Of a stretch of DNA of 64,000 nucleotides, positions 53,788-64,000 are shown piece by piece. The notes under the pieces were generated by a model. It searched no databases, had not been told where the DNA came from, and saw nothing but the letters and a program-made list of their open reading frames with translations. Every line of letters begins with the position of its first letter. Position 1 is the first letter of the stretch. The translations under genes and the position numbers were made by a program. The DNA is from Sarcophilus harrisii. Taxonomy: Eukaryota > Chordata > Mammalia > Dasyuromorphia > Dasyuridae. The stretch lies in assembly GCF_902635505.1 (NCBI RefSeq), contig NC_045428.1:152097641-152161640 (forward strand), read 5' to 3'.

Positions 53788-54030
53788 TATGTTGTTGTTT
53801 AGTCATTTTAGTCACATTTGTCTCTTTATGATCCCAAATGGTTTTTCTTGGCAAAGATACTAGAGTGGTTTGCCTGTTTCTTTTCATTTTGTAGAAAAAG
53901 AAACTGAAGTAAATGGGTAAATGACTTGTCCAGGATCACACAGTTAGTATCTGAGGCCAGATTTGGGCTTAAGAAGATGAGTCTTCCTGAGTCCTGGCCT
54001 GATATCCTATTAATTGCATCACCTATGGAT
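53788..54030 (-). repeat. MAR1-like SINE, full length
   Basis: GTTGTTGTTTAGTCATTTTAGTCACATTTGTCTC, TTTTTCTTGGCAAAGATACTAGAGTGGTTTGCC, GACTTGTCCAGGATCACACAGTTAG, AAGAAGATGAGTCTTCCTGAGTCCTGG, head at 54015-54030. Confidence 0.85.
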
Positions 54031-54034
54031 CCAC

Positions 54035-54585
54035 ATAAAATGTATGGGAAAGATGGATTTTCTCTCATCTTTCACCTTTACCATTCAGTGATTTAATGTC
54101 CCTTCTTTAGTCAAAAGTCTAATTCTGGTTTTCTGGTTTCATAATAAAGATTATAGGAGTGGATTACACTTTCTATGCCCAAGTAACAATTCACCTTTAA
54201 CTTGTATCTGGGACAGATTTATCACTATTTACAAATATGCTAAAGGGATGTTGAATGGTGATGTCAAAAATTTACTAGTTCAGTAGAGACTTCTTATAGG
54301 TCAAAAGATTGAAGATCTCTGATTCTTTTGTCTATACTCCATCTAATGATGTAGCTCACAACCTCCCCTGCCCCCATGGGTTAGATTGTTTAATTACTTA
54401 CTATGGTCAAAAAACCAACCAGATGAGCCTTTCCAAACTGACTTAGGCAGTCTTTGGACAACTGATGTAGTTTGTCATTGGGTTTCCACTCTAAGCCTTT
54501 TCATCCTGGAAGATCATGCTGGAGATTGTATATGACTTGTGCAACCCAAGGATAATGATGAGGATGATGATGATAAGAGCCAGCT
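54035..54585. other. Unassigned DNA
   Basis: No gene or repeat recognised, apart from a short (GATGAT)n at about 54556-54573. Confidence 0.4.
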
Positions 54586-54587
54586 GG

Positions 54588-54790
54588 CACCATAAGGTTT
54601 ATAAATCACTTTTCATTTGTTGTCTCATTTGATTGTCACAACAATTCTGTCAGATATATGCTATTATCACCCCCATTTTACAGATAAGTAAACTGAAGTT
54701 AAGTGACATATGTAGGAACAACTAGTATATATAGGGCAGGATTCAAATTCCAATCTTCCTGATTCTAGGTTATAACTGTAGTTGCCATAA
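54588..54790 (-). repeat. MIR/CORE-SINE
   Basis: AAGGTTTATAAATCACTTTTCATTTGTTGTCTCATTTGATTGTCACAAC, ATTATCACCCCCATTTTACAGATAAGTAAACTGAAGTTAAGTGAC, AGGGCAGGATTCAAATTCCAATC in antisense order. Confidence 0.8.
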
Positions 54791-55064
54791 ATGCTCAGTG
54801 GCTAAAGAGAGTAAGGCAAAATGCTAGTCTCCATGAGGGAAACCTAAAATTTCATTGAGGCAGAGCCAAGACGAGGCAATGACAACCCATAGATAAGCCT
54901 TGAAAAACTATGACCTTGGATGTTGCTTGTCCACTGGAAGTGTTGAGTCTTTATTGTAATATGGAGTTTGACTGATAGCAAAAAAATGACTGCTTGCTTT
55001 GGAGAGGAAAAATTTCTAGCCCCAAAAACCTGTGTACATTTATAAAAGGTAAGATTCCCAAGTT

Positions 55065-55180
55065 CCCAATAGAATATAGGGTCCATGAGGTAGAGGTGCT
55101 TCATTTTTGAGTTTGTATTCCCAGGTTTAGCACTTTGCATTGGGACTTAGTAAGTACCCAATAAATGACTTTTTAAAAAA
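55065..55180 (+). repeat. L2 3' end
   Basis: GTTTGTATTCCCAGGTTTAGCACTTTGCATTGGGACTTAGTAAGTACCCAATAAATGACTTT. Confidence 0.75.
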
Positions 55181-55184
55181 GTGA

Positions 55185-56860
55185 ATTTATTAGTTTGGTT
55201 CCATTATGCCTTCTTTCTCCTTTCTCCTTGGATTCATTCCTTAGACATTTGTTTACCTTGCCTAAATGTGGTTTGCCTTAGTAAGCTAGCTCTTGTTCCA
55301 AGTTACTGGGGATCCTTGTTTTAGTGGTGATGCCAGTTTTAGCTTGGTGCTTAAAGAAAAGATCTTTTCAGCACGTATAGACTATCCATTTTAGGGCCAG
55401 CCTAAGCATTTTTCTCCATGTCATTGGATATAATTTTAGTAACCTGGTTGAAAACATGAAACAGCCAAATGCTTTATTTAATCCTTTCACCATTTTAGTG
55501 TATTGCTTCCCTTTCACTCATTCCCAACCTGTTTTCCTTCCTTTTTGCTCCCCAGAATAGTATATTATTAGAAAATGGCATGGTCTTAAGATGAGGTTAA
55601 AGCCATACATTTTACATTCACTCTAGATGAGCAGTTCAATAATTGAATATCTTTTAACACATGGAGTTAATTGTAAAGCTTCTTGGGAAGAGGACTGTTA
55701 TTCCTAGCAGGGCTTTTGGGTTTGGAATCAGTATTTCTGTCACCACCACTAGCCCTGTTAAATAGAAACACCAACCACGGCACACTACAAAGACATGGCA
55801 TTGTTCCAAGCTCTGTATTTCCCACAAACACACAGCTGAGAATGTTAAAAAAAAAATGGGAAGGTCTGGTTAGTGTTTGGTTCACCTCAGAAAGTCTCAC
55901 TTGCATCCTCAGTGTTCGAAAGTCCAGTGACAGGCCCAGAAAATCACTGACAGATTCTACAATCATTGTGCTGATATCTAGGACTTCACCTTTTGCTTTG
56001 TCTGATAGCTCAGGATTTGTTGACAAAGAACATCAAAGGATGATAATCAGGTTGAGGACAGTTGGTACTCCCCTCACTCAATGAAAGCTCAGGAGTCTTT
56101 TGTTCAAATTCAGAAAAGTAAAAGTCTTCCTCTTCACCACTTCATTGATGTGATATGAAAACCAGATGGGGTTCCATATACTGCCTGATTGCTACTGTCT
56201 GATGTGAATGATCAGGGTTCAGCACATCTGGGTAATGACACCAGGAAACAGCACAGTCCTTCATTTTCCCCAGTTGATCGCAATGGAATACTCTTTTCAT
56301 ATCCTGATTCATTCTCCATTCTAGTTTCCAAAGTACCTAAGTATTAAAACAGGCATTTGTAAACCTCTCTGTCTAGTTTACTCATTAGCTGACAGAAACT
56401 GGACAGCAAGGGAAAACCCAGTTTTCTGCCTCTCTCACCTTTAAACAGGTACTTTCCCCCCTCATAACTTTTAACTGACTGAACTCTAGCTGTGAGATAA
56501 AATGTCTACTGAGAACTCTGGAATATATACGTCTCCCTTGAGTACTTTTATGAGTTACATCATTTACTAGCACACATCAAATTTACATAGTGCAAGTTTG
56601 CTTAAAAATTAATTTCCTTAGTAGCTTTTCATAACATTTTCATTAAGTATTTTCAAATTTCTGAGGTATAGGAATATTTAATAGCTTGTATATAGTCACT
56701 AGAATTGGTAGCAGAGCAAAAACAATTTTTTGTTTGCTTGTGTTTTTCTGAAATAATAACAGACTCCTTACTATATGCTTATTTCTGAGACTGGAAGCTG
56801 GTTATTTCATCCCCAAATTAACTCTGAATAGATAATATTAAATGTTCTCATTTGGATAAT
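55185..56860. other. Repeat-poor DNA with an exon-like stretch
   Basis: About 1.7 kb without an identifiable repeat. Frames of 133 codons (plus, 55683-56084) and 119 codons (minus, 55667-56026) overlap each other. On the minus strand, 56001-55901 (101 nt) is bounded by a CTATCAG acceptor-like and an ATGCAA|GTGAGA donor-like site and would encode KAKGEVLDISTMIVESVS and then DFLGLSLDFRTLRMQ. I do not recognise the peptide. It may be a real exon, conserved noncoding DNA or chance. Confidence 0.25.
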
Positions 56861-56864
56861 ATTT

Positions 56865-57020
56865 TAAGATTTGCAGCATACTTCACATACATTACTTTGT
56901 TTGATAATAAGAATCAGTCTGGGAGTTAGATGCTATCCCATTCTTTGAGATTGCATAGTATGTGTCTAAGTCCCAATCTGAATTTAGGTCTTCTGGACTT
57001 CAAGTCTAGTGTCTATTAAT
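56865..57020 (-). repeat. MIR
   Basis: TAAGATTTGCAGCATACTTCACATACATTACTTTG, GAATTTAGGTCTTCTGGACTTCAAGTC in antisense order; strongly diverged. Confidence 0.6.
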
Positions 57021-57024
57021 TTTA

Positions 57025-57615
57025 TCTCTCAGAATAGTTGGCTAGATGAGACTAGTGATTGTATAGCTATCCTTTTAAATTGCTTGTTTTCTGGAAAAAA
57101 ATAGTCTGAAATAATAGTACAGACCAAGAGTCTTCAGTGATTTTTTGCTTAAATTATTACTCAGAGTAGTTGGATGAAATAAAAAAGCATCTAAATGTTA
57201 ATGCCAGTCATTATGTTAGACACTCTAGAGGCCATGAAATCTGAAATACTAGTAGTACTATCACAGATAGAAATGATACAGTTTTAGCAGGGTCACAGAG
57301 AAATTGGAATGTTGGGAAATACTCCAATATCTAGTACCAGCTTTGTCAAATATAGGCCATGTAACCTTGTCAATAAGGACAGTAAATGAGATTTTGGAAT
57401 TTTTTTTGGAAAATAGGGGGTTTTGACATTGAAGTAGATAATTTCTAGCCATTTTCTGCTGACATAAGGATTAAATATTGATGTACAATCTGTTTTGTAA
57501 TATATTGTTTGTCCAATGTAGTCTGTTTTTTGTAGTATGTCAATGCAAGCAATACTTGTTAATATTGAGTGGAATTTTAACATATGGGTCCTTAAAGTAT
57601 CCCTTAGAAAATATA
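57025..57615. other. Unassigned DNA
   Basis: Nothing recognised. Overlapping short frames at 57261-57583 (minus) have no domains. Confidence 0.4.
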
Positions 57616-57617
57616 TA

Positions 57618-57790
57618 ACAGAATCTTAAAGAAGGAAGGGATTTTAGGAATCAACTAGTCTAGTAGTCACATTTTACTTATTTGGAAATTAAGGACCAGG
57701 GTGCTCAATACTCTTGTATATAGTCACACAGCTACAGAGCCAAAGTTTGAAATGAAATCTTTGATTCAGTGCTTGTTCCTTTATAACATG
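57618..57790 (-). repeat. MIR-type SINE
   Basis: AATCTTAAAGAAGGAAGGGATTTTAGGAATCAACTAGTC, ATTTGGAAATTAAGGACCAGG, ATAGTCACACAGCTACAGAGCC in antisense order. Confidence 0.65.
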
Positions 57791-57869
57791 TTATAATTAT
57801 GGTCATATCAATGTATTAATATTTAACATTAATATTGCTCTTCAAGGTATATTAGCATTTTCTTTGGCT

Positions 57870-57960
57870 GTTAATAGTTATTAATTGATCAATAAATATT
57901 TGTTGACAATCTATTTTATGATAGTTGTAATGGGGGTGACAAATTAAGTGTAAGATGCTT
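57870..57960 (-). repeat. Possible L2 3' end
   Basis: TAATTGATCAATAAATATTTGTTGACAATCTATTTTATGATAG; the rest is decayed. Confidence 0.45.
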
Positions 57961-58179
57961 AAAGTTAATTTATTTGGAAGTTTAGAAGAATTCCAAACAT
58001 CTATCTACAAGTGGACAGGAATTGTTGATTTGATATCAAATATATTTGGAAATCATCAAACACTTGACTAATGGTAAAATTAACTAGTGGACTGATATTG
58101 GAATTGGAATAATTGCTCTTTCTACTACTGTTTTGATCATTTGATCATTTGCTGGCAATTTTTGTTATTGTTCAGAATT

Positions 58180-58379
58180 CAGTGGTTCTCAAACTTTTGT
58201 TCTCAGTATCTTGATGTTAAAAAACTATCAAGGATCTGTTCAAAGAGTTTTTGTTCACATGAGTTATATTTATAGCTATTTACTATATTAGAAATAAAAA
58301 ATAATTTTGAATTTGTAGATCCTCTGAAAGGGTTTCAGAGACCCCAAAAATTCTTTGGACTACACTTTGAGGACCACTG
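58180..58379. mobile_element. hAT MITE, MER5-like
   Basis: The left end CAGTGGTTCTCAAACTTTTG and the right end CTTTGAGGACCACTG are inverted repeats of each other. The interior (CAAAGAGTTTTTGTTCACATGAGTTATATTTATAGCTATTTACTATATTAGAAATAAAA) follows the MER5A/Charlie text. Flanking TCAGAATT / GTTCAGAT is a blurred 8-bp-type duplication (GTTCAGA on both sides). Non-autonomous, 200 bp, old. Confidence 0.8.
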
Positions 58380-59210
58380 GTTCAGATACTGTCCTGTTTG
58401 GCAGAAAGAATTAAGATACAGGAGCAAGTTTTCCAAGTAGTCCTCCAAGGACAAAAAATAGCTAACTTCTATATTTTATTCTTATGATTTAGATATAGGG
58501 CTGCCTAAAGCAAGGAACTGAACTGTATGTTCTCTGGAGACCCCTTTCAGTGATTTTATAGCTATTGTTTTAAATTGATTGTTTTATAGGACAAATAGTT
58601 TGAAATAACAAGGCTTTAGCTTTTTTGCTTAAGTTACAGAACATATTACCTGCCTTAGAAAAATAAGCCATGAATAGCAGGATTAAAAAAAAAATTGTCA
58701 CTAAATATTTTGAGTTTATTGAAAGCCATCTGGTATCTTTTATCCTCCTGTGCATTTCCTATAGATACTATTAGGAATGAGACATGTAGATGGAAGGCAG
58801 TAAATGACCATAAACCCCTACTTACACAAATGCCTCAAATCATGTTTTGTAATTGGTTATCATTTGAATAGTTTTTACAGGACTCTAACTTGAGATATAG
58901 AAGAAACCACAGGAAATGCCACACATGAGCATTTTCTAGCTCAGTTAAATTCCATTTTCTGTATAAGGCATTTTCTGTATACTTTTGGTGCTCCTCTTTT
59001 TTTTTTTTTTTTTTTGGACTCTTGTTGTTTTCTTTGTAACACTCCAAGGGTGAGAATATTCACTAACACAATTCATACTGATAGATTGTGTCTCAGAAGG
59101 ATGGCTACTGCTGCTTTCTGTATTCTGGCAATAACTTTGTCAGGGGCTATCTTCCTTAACCTGGCTCATATACTCTCACTGGTGTAGTTCCCCTTAAAAC
59201 TCAGCAAGGA
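58380..59210. other. Unassigned DNA with poly(T)
   Basis: A T run lies at about 58996-59016. No gene or named repeat otherwise. Confidence 0.4.
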
Positions 59211-59214
59211 ACAG

Positions 59215-59640
59215 TAGATTCAATTGTTGTTCATCCTTCAAAGAGGAGCAATACATCAGGAGGGTGATGTCTTAACTTGCAACTGAATTGCATTTAAATG
59301 AGAATTAGTCTTTTAGCAAAGGCATTTACTCAAATAACCTAAGAAAAAGAAAAGTTATATGACATTTCTATCAATACCAGGGTTATATTCTCACTCCAAA
59401 ATCACATATAGTTCATTGATGAATGAGTGGATGTGAATGGTGGTGAGATACACAAATGAAAACATCTCTTTCCCTGGAGGATTTTCATGAATTGCTGTAG
59501 AGAAGAGGTATTGATGATGGGTACATTGCTCTAGTGCTCAGCTAAGACATTTCTTTGCAAATAATGCCTTTGTAGATAGGTGGCTCAGCCAAGTTTGCTC
59601 CTCATAAGGCACAGCATCTAAACTGAATGGGTCAGTCTGT
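59215..59640. repeat. Unnamed mammalian interspersed repeat
   Basis: TTCAATTGTTGTTCATCCTTCAAAGAGGAGCAATACATCAGGAGGGTGATGTCTTAACTTGCAACTGAATTGCATTTAAATGAG recalls a phrase I know as dispersed in marsupial genomes (GAAGAGGACCAATGACATCA…GGGTGATGTCTTGACTTGC). The downstream part to about 59640 is less certain. I cannot name the family. Confidence 0.4.
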
Positions 59641-59644
59641 TGCT

Positions 59645-60235
59645 TGACGGAGTGAAGATTTTGTGGCTCTGTGGGATCCCTCTTGGGATCAGCTACTGTT
59701 GGCCTGGATGGAGCTGGGTGTTCTTTCTCTAATCATCTGCTGGTCAGTTCACCTGCTGGGATCTTCTTTGGGCATGAAGTTTCTGCCTGAAGGAGATTCC
59801 CTAGGCTCACTTTTAGTTGGTAAGCTGTTGTCTTTTGTTTTGTTTTATTTTCACCTCTAATCATTAGATTGGCTACATGGCACTGTACTTTCTTCAGGTG
59901 CAGTGTTCCAGCACCCCCCTCCATAAAATGCTATATGATATTCTTTTATCTAGACAATACTCAGCTCAGTATTAGCAGAATTTTTTTCTCTTTGACTTCC
60001 GCCGAATCTCAAATCCTTCAAGGGAGAAAAAAGGAAGAGATTTAATTTCAACTTTTTAAATCCTTTTTGGATCAAAAGGTCTTTCCCTCACCCATCCCAC
60101 AATGCCAAGAGTATTTAACCACAATTTTGAAAAAGTCCTGTGGAGATGTCAGTGAATTCAATAAGTTTTATCTACCACCTATAGCACTTCTTTGGGATCT
60201 AAAGTGGTTATATGTAGACTTGTGTCCTGGTCTTA
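59645..60235. other. Unassigned DNA
   Basis: A 65-codon plus frame at 59663-59860 lies in a less AT-rich stretch and ends near a TTG|GTAAGC donor-like site, but no acceptor or known domain supports an exon. Confidence 0.3.
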
Positions 60236-60237
60236 GC

Positions 60238-60470
60238 AGTGCAGCTAGGTGGCAGAGTGGATAAAATACAATACCTTTCTTAAATTCAAATCCAGCCTCA
60301 GATACTTATTAGCTATGTGATCTTGGACAAGCCATTTATTCCATTTACTTCAGTTTCCTAAACTGTAAAATTAAGTGGAGAAGGAAATGGCAAAACATTC
60401 CAGTATTTGTCAAGAAAACCCCAAATGGGGTCAGGAAGAATTGGACAGGACTCAAATACAATTAAATAGG
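60238..60470 (+). repeat. MAR1-like SINE, full length
   Basis: GTGCAGCTAGGTGGCAGAGTGGATAAAATAC head, CAAATCCAGCCTCAGATACTTATTAGCTATGTGATCTTGGACAAGCC, GAGAAGGAAATGGCAAAACATTCCAGTATTTGTCAAGAAAACCCCAAATGGGGTCAGGAAGAATTGGACAGGACTCAAA tail. Among the best-preserved copies. Confidence 0.9.
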
Positions 60471-60474
60471 AGAC

Positions 60475-61600
60475 ATCTATTTTGCATCTGAAGGCCATTT
60501 CCTTTACGTTTCAAATCTCTGTCTTTCAATCCCCCCAGACTTTCAGCTTTTGCTGTAGTCTCTGTGGGACACCTTCTCATAGAATCATTACACTTTAAAT
60601 GCCTATAAATAATTTTATTATTATACATATAATACTATAACTTTAGAACAAATATGAACAGTTAGAGCTTTGGATGGGTAGCCAGAAGCCTTAGGTCTTA
60701 TCAGAGAGTCTTTGGCTATATCTTTTCCTTCCATATTATTATCTTTATGTTAAAAGGTACTTCTGCTCTGTTGCTGCTTTTGATAACATTGAGGTGAGAT
60801 ATATTCAGTTCTGATTATTTGTTAAGGATTTTTTTAGTTAGAAACAAATGATCCTTTTTCATATTCTCTTGTCTTTTAGGGATTAGCACTGAAGTCCTAA
60901 GTAGACAATTCTGCTAGCCAGAATGCTGTTGAACAGTGTCACTGTCTATTAGTCTCATTCATAGCACTTTGGGGATATCCCGTCTAAGACACATTTGTGA
61001 CAAGTGCCTGATTTATGTTCCTGGTGGTGGTTCTGGGCTTCTGAGTAGCCAGTGAAATCTATCAGGAGATCATTAGACAGGGTTAGGGGTTAGATGTGAA
61101 GCTGAAGATTAGAGATTTTTTAGAGTCTGAGAATCAAATTGCTTCAGATTTTGGAAGGGATCTTAGACATGGTCTAGCATCTGTTGTCAGAGTTTCCCAG
61201 CTTGGGTTCCCTGAGATCCCAGTCACTAGTGGGGGATATGGAGAGAGGTAGAGGCAATAAATAAAGTGAATAGTCATATTTAAAGGGAAGGAAATTTATT
61301 ATTGGAGCTCTAAGAAAATTGGATTGACTGGAAGCATCTTCAGTTTCCTCTGGTATAAATTGGATTTTTGTAGCTTTTAAGGCTAGTTTACAGCACATTG
61401 ACAATCAGCTACTTTCTGAGGCAAAAAGAAAATGGAAAAATTTGTGAGCTTTAGTTTCAGAGGTTGATAAAGATTAGTTTTGTTCCAGTGGGAAAATGAA
61501 TTTCTTTATAGTTAGTAATTTCTTCGCTAATTGAAGCCTCATTGAAGATGGGAATGAGTGCTGCTTAACTTGTAGTTGCCAGTAAGTAGGAGAATAAGGT
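60475..61600. other. Unassigned DNA
   Basis: No gene or named repeat recognised over about 1.1 kb. Confidence 0.4.
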
Positions 61601-61604
61601 ACAA

Positions 61605-61690
61605 CCTCAATAATCAATAGTCAATAAATATTTATTAAGCCTGCTATCTGTCAGGCATTGTGCTACATGATGGGGTCTGAGGGTCTCTAT
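61605..61690 (-). repeat. L2 3' end
   Basis: AATAGTCAATAAATATTTATTAAGCCTGCTATCTGTCAGGCATTGTGCTACATGATGGGG. Confidence 0.75.
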
Positions 61691-61842
61691 TGACATAACC
61701 CTATAGCTTTGTTTATTTATCTGCAGAGAATATATTTCCCCCAAACTCATGCTACTCATGTCTGCCACATATCTACCTGTATAATCTTTGATTTCACCTC
61801 CACCATTGAAATCATTAAGTCCTTCATCATTAACAAAGTCTG

Positions 61843-62040
61843 GCAGCAAGGTATAATACATAGAGCTTTGAACTCAGACACAGGAAGACCTGGATTTAAA
61901 TCATCCCTTATATACTCATTAACTGTATCCTGAGCAACTTATTTAACTTCTCTGTACCTTGGTTTCCTTACCTGTAAAATGAAAGGATTAAACTCAATGG
62001 CTTCTGAGATTTTTCCCAGTTCTAGATCTGTAAACCTTTG
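61843..62040 (+). repeat. MIR-type SINE with L2-like tail
   Basis: GGTATAATACATAGAGCTTTGAACTCAGACACAGGAAGACCTGG, TTCCTTACCTGTAAAATGAAAGGATTAAACTCAATGGC, TTTTTCCCAGTTCTAGATCTG in sense order. Confidence 0.8.
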
Positions 62041-62044
62041 ACCC

Positions 62045-62394
62045 TATTTTTTCTCTTGAGAAACCGAAAGTGCAAGTTTAGTATTTTCCCATAACATGTT
62101 CATATTAAAACTAACCCAGAAAAATTCCCTGATCTTTAGACCCTAGAGAGGTGGTTTGTTTTTTGGCTCTTACAGGGATTCATATTACTGTTTGAAAATT
62201 GCTAGACTAAAAGTTTAACTCTGAACTTCACATGCAATTACTGAAGTGCCCTGGATTTGACCTTGAATCTTAAGATTCTTAGGACCCAAGATGAGCCATG
62301 AACATAGTTTGGAACCAGAGGATGTTGCCAATTCCCTTAAGAGTATATGTCCAGAATTAAATTGAACTTTGAAACAAAAAGGTTTATTAGTTGG

Positions 62395-62427
<33 letters not shown>

Positions 62428-62610
62428 GCATTTTCATTGGGCCCAAGTAATGTAAATTCTCCCTGATTGCAATTCAAACCTCCTTAGTTGTAGGGTCACT
62501 CAGCTGACTGCTCAGAAGTTTCCACTGTTGCCAATAGTGAAGAAAAAAAAAAAAGAAATGGGGAGAAAGGTACAAGAAACAGAAAATGTTATTTTCCCAT
62601 AGGGACTGAA
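62045..62610. other. Unassigned DNA with poly(T)
   Basis: A T run of about 27 lies at 62401-62427. Upstream, an antisense AATAAACCTTTTTGTTTC (about 62375-62392) hints at a 3' processing signal, but I could not name an element. Confidence 0.35.
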
Positions 62611-62611
62611 C

Positions 62612-62780
62612 TCAACTCAATCAATCAATAAGCATTGATTAAATGACTGATGTGCCAGGTTCTATGTTAGGTGTTAAGGCTACAACACAAAAAAGAAACA
62701 CTCTATCCTCAAAAAAATTCATATTCTATCAGAAAAAACAACATATATGTCCATTTAGGAAGAAAAGCAGCAGAAAGTCC
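62612..62780 (-). repeat. L2 3' end
   Basis: CAATCAATCAATAAGCATTGATTAAATGACTGATGTGCCAGGTTCTATGTTAGGTGTTAAGGC … TCATATTCTATCAG. Confidence 0.75.
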
Positions 62781-62784
62781 TTTT

Positions 62785-63415
62785 GTACCATTTCTGCCAC
62801 TGTGGCTGTCACAATTTCTGTTTTATGTGGGGATGGCATAGATCTGGGAATCTGAGACAACAATGAAAGATTTGTAGACAGAAGGCCTCACTTTAATCAT
62901 TCTGTACCTTGCCCTTGGCTAGGGCACTACAAGGAAAGAAGAGTAAAGAAATTGCTTGTGGGAGGAGGGGGAATAGTACTATGATTTCATTGGTATGTTG
63001 CTACTATTACTACTGATGTTAATAATAATAACTAATCCAATACTTTAGGATTTTCATAGAAATGATTCACTAAGAACAGACATTTCATGCATCCTTTATC
63101 CCCCCCAGATTCCATTTTCAATTTTTTATACTAAATGCACCAAATCTTTTCTGTTGGCCCTGATTTGTTCCTTATCCATCCCAATCCTGTTTTTTTTTTT
63201 TTTTTTTTTTTGATAGTCCAGGATTCTAAAACTGCTCACCTAATGATGCTGACTGGTAGGTATATGTTCTGATGAAATGCCAACCCAGGGCTGCTGTATA
63301 AGTAGTCCGATTTCTGGCCAAGAGGGTTATCTATGGATAGTAGTGATCTGGGTATGATTGCCTACAAAAAAGGTTCTGATACTCATTTCATCTTAAAGTT
63401 CTGAATAAATAGATT
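62785..63415. other. Unassigned DNA with poly(T)
   Basis: A T run lies at about 63190-63211. Nothing else recognised. Confidence 0.4.
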
Positions 63416-63419
63416 GCAC

Positions 63420-63600
63420 ACTTCATCTGGGTAGCTAAGACCTATGTCACCTTGAACTAAGATATTTGAAGAAAGATTCCCTCATTTGTGAAAGGGCAAA
63501 GAGTGATAGTGTTATCTCTATCCCTCAGGGATGCTAGAAGAATCAGTGAGATAAATCACTAAATGAAATTGCTTGGAAATCCTCAGATGAAACATGTCAG
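63420..63600 (+). repeat. MIR-like fragment
   Basis: CCTATGTCACCTTGAACTAAG, CCCTCATTTGTGAAAGGGCAAAGAGTGATAG and TCAGGGATGCTAGAAGAATCAGTGAGATAA follow the MIR core-to-tail order. Confidence 0.5.
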
Positions 63601-64000
63601 CCAGTAAAGAATACCATAATTAGTGCACACTGAAACTTGTATTCCCAGACTTTAAGCCAACAACCAAAGCTGATAATTCAGCTCAGGAGGTCTGAATTTT
63701 ATAATGATACTCTGGAGAGAAAGAAATGGAAGTAATGCAGTGCCAAAAATGATTTGCTGTAGGTTGAAAAATATAGGAAAATTATTTTTGGCTCTGATCA
63801 TTTGACTGTGTCTATCCTTAAGAACGGGGATAGTCAGTTATTATTGGTTGACAGGAAGAAGCAGTAACAAGCTGCTGAATTTACAAGTTGGTTCTTTCTA
63901 AATTGTACAGCACAGGGAACTGGAAGAATTTTCCTGATACTCAGTCATGAAACTTGGATGCCTATTATACATGCTGGGAAAAGTAGAGGAAATGAGCTAC
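63601..64000. other. Unassigned DNA
   Basis: No gene or repeat recognised. Confidence 0.4.

Noticed and set aside
59663-59860. 65-codon frame ending near a donor-like GTAAGC as an exon
   Set aside because: No acceptor, no recognisable domain, and an overlapping frame on the other strand; left as unassigned.
60238-60330. tRNA-like head (A-box/B-box-like) as a tRNA gene
   Set aside because: The similarity belongs to the SINE head; there is no complete cloverleaf and the SINE body follows directly.

Overview
The window is mammalian, and specifically marsupial, nuclear DNA. It is AT-rich and CpG-poor, and packed with retroelements of metatherian type. These are tRNA-derived SINEs with either a poly(A) tail or a BovB/RTE-like tail (MAR1-like), (ATT)n-tailed CORE-SINEs and MIRs, many L2 and L3/CR1 pieces, marsupial L1 subfamilies and a HAL1 (half-L1). 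I cannot tell the species. Family names rest on recognition of consensus motifs by eye, not on a library search.

I see no confident host protein-coding gene. The only long, clearly functional-looking frame is an L1 ORF2 (minus strand, 48726-52559). It has endonuclease, reverse transcriptase and C-terminal cysteine domains, and sits in an L1 truncated inside ORF1. The only host-gene relic I can name is a processed pseudogene of SGF29 (minus strand, about 40230-41457). It carries 15-bp target-site duplications and lies inside an older L3/CR1 copy. The window is best read as intergenic or deep-intronic sequence.

Layout. 1-9950: SINE/MIR/L2 mosaic with one short L1 3' end and two hAT MITEs. 9950-16400: mostly unassigned DNA with scattered SINEs and L2. 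16440-18480: an old L2 split by an L3/CR1 copy. 18889-19680: a young L1 3' end and an L2 tail split by an LTR-like block. 19930-20340: a repeat-free block that may be a conserved noncoding element. 20646-20699: a 54-base C run. 23060-24770: L2, a long pyrimidine simple repeat, and an L1 5'-UTR fragment. 25075-30440: L1 fragments and unassigned DNA. 30465-33655: HAL1 with a nested L1 end. 34780-37969: a truncated, broken L1 with perfect 16-bp duplications. 39180-41625: SINEs, then L3/CR1 split by the SGF29 retrocopy. 42575-48298: L1 ends, two LTR-like fossils, MIRs and another LINE. 48300-53345: the L1 with open ORF2. 53350-64000: SINE/MIR/L2 debris, a MER5-like hAT MITE, and unassigned DNA that includes a weak exon-like stretch at 55901-56001.

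No operon-like or pathway organisation exists here. The main story is a stack of insertions whose nesting gives relative ages: L2, L3/CR1 and MIR are oldest; hAT MITEs, HAL1 and CORE-SINEs are intermediate; MAR1-like and poly(A) SINEs, the SGF29 retrocopy and L1 are youngest. I found no convincing novel multi-gene system.
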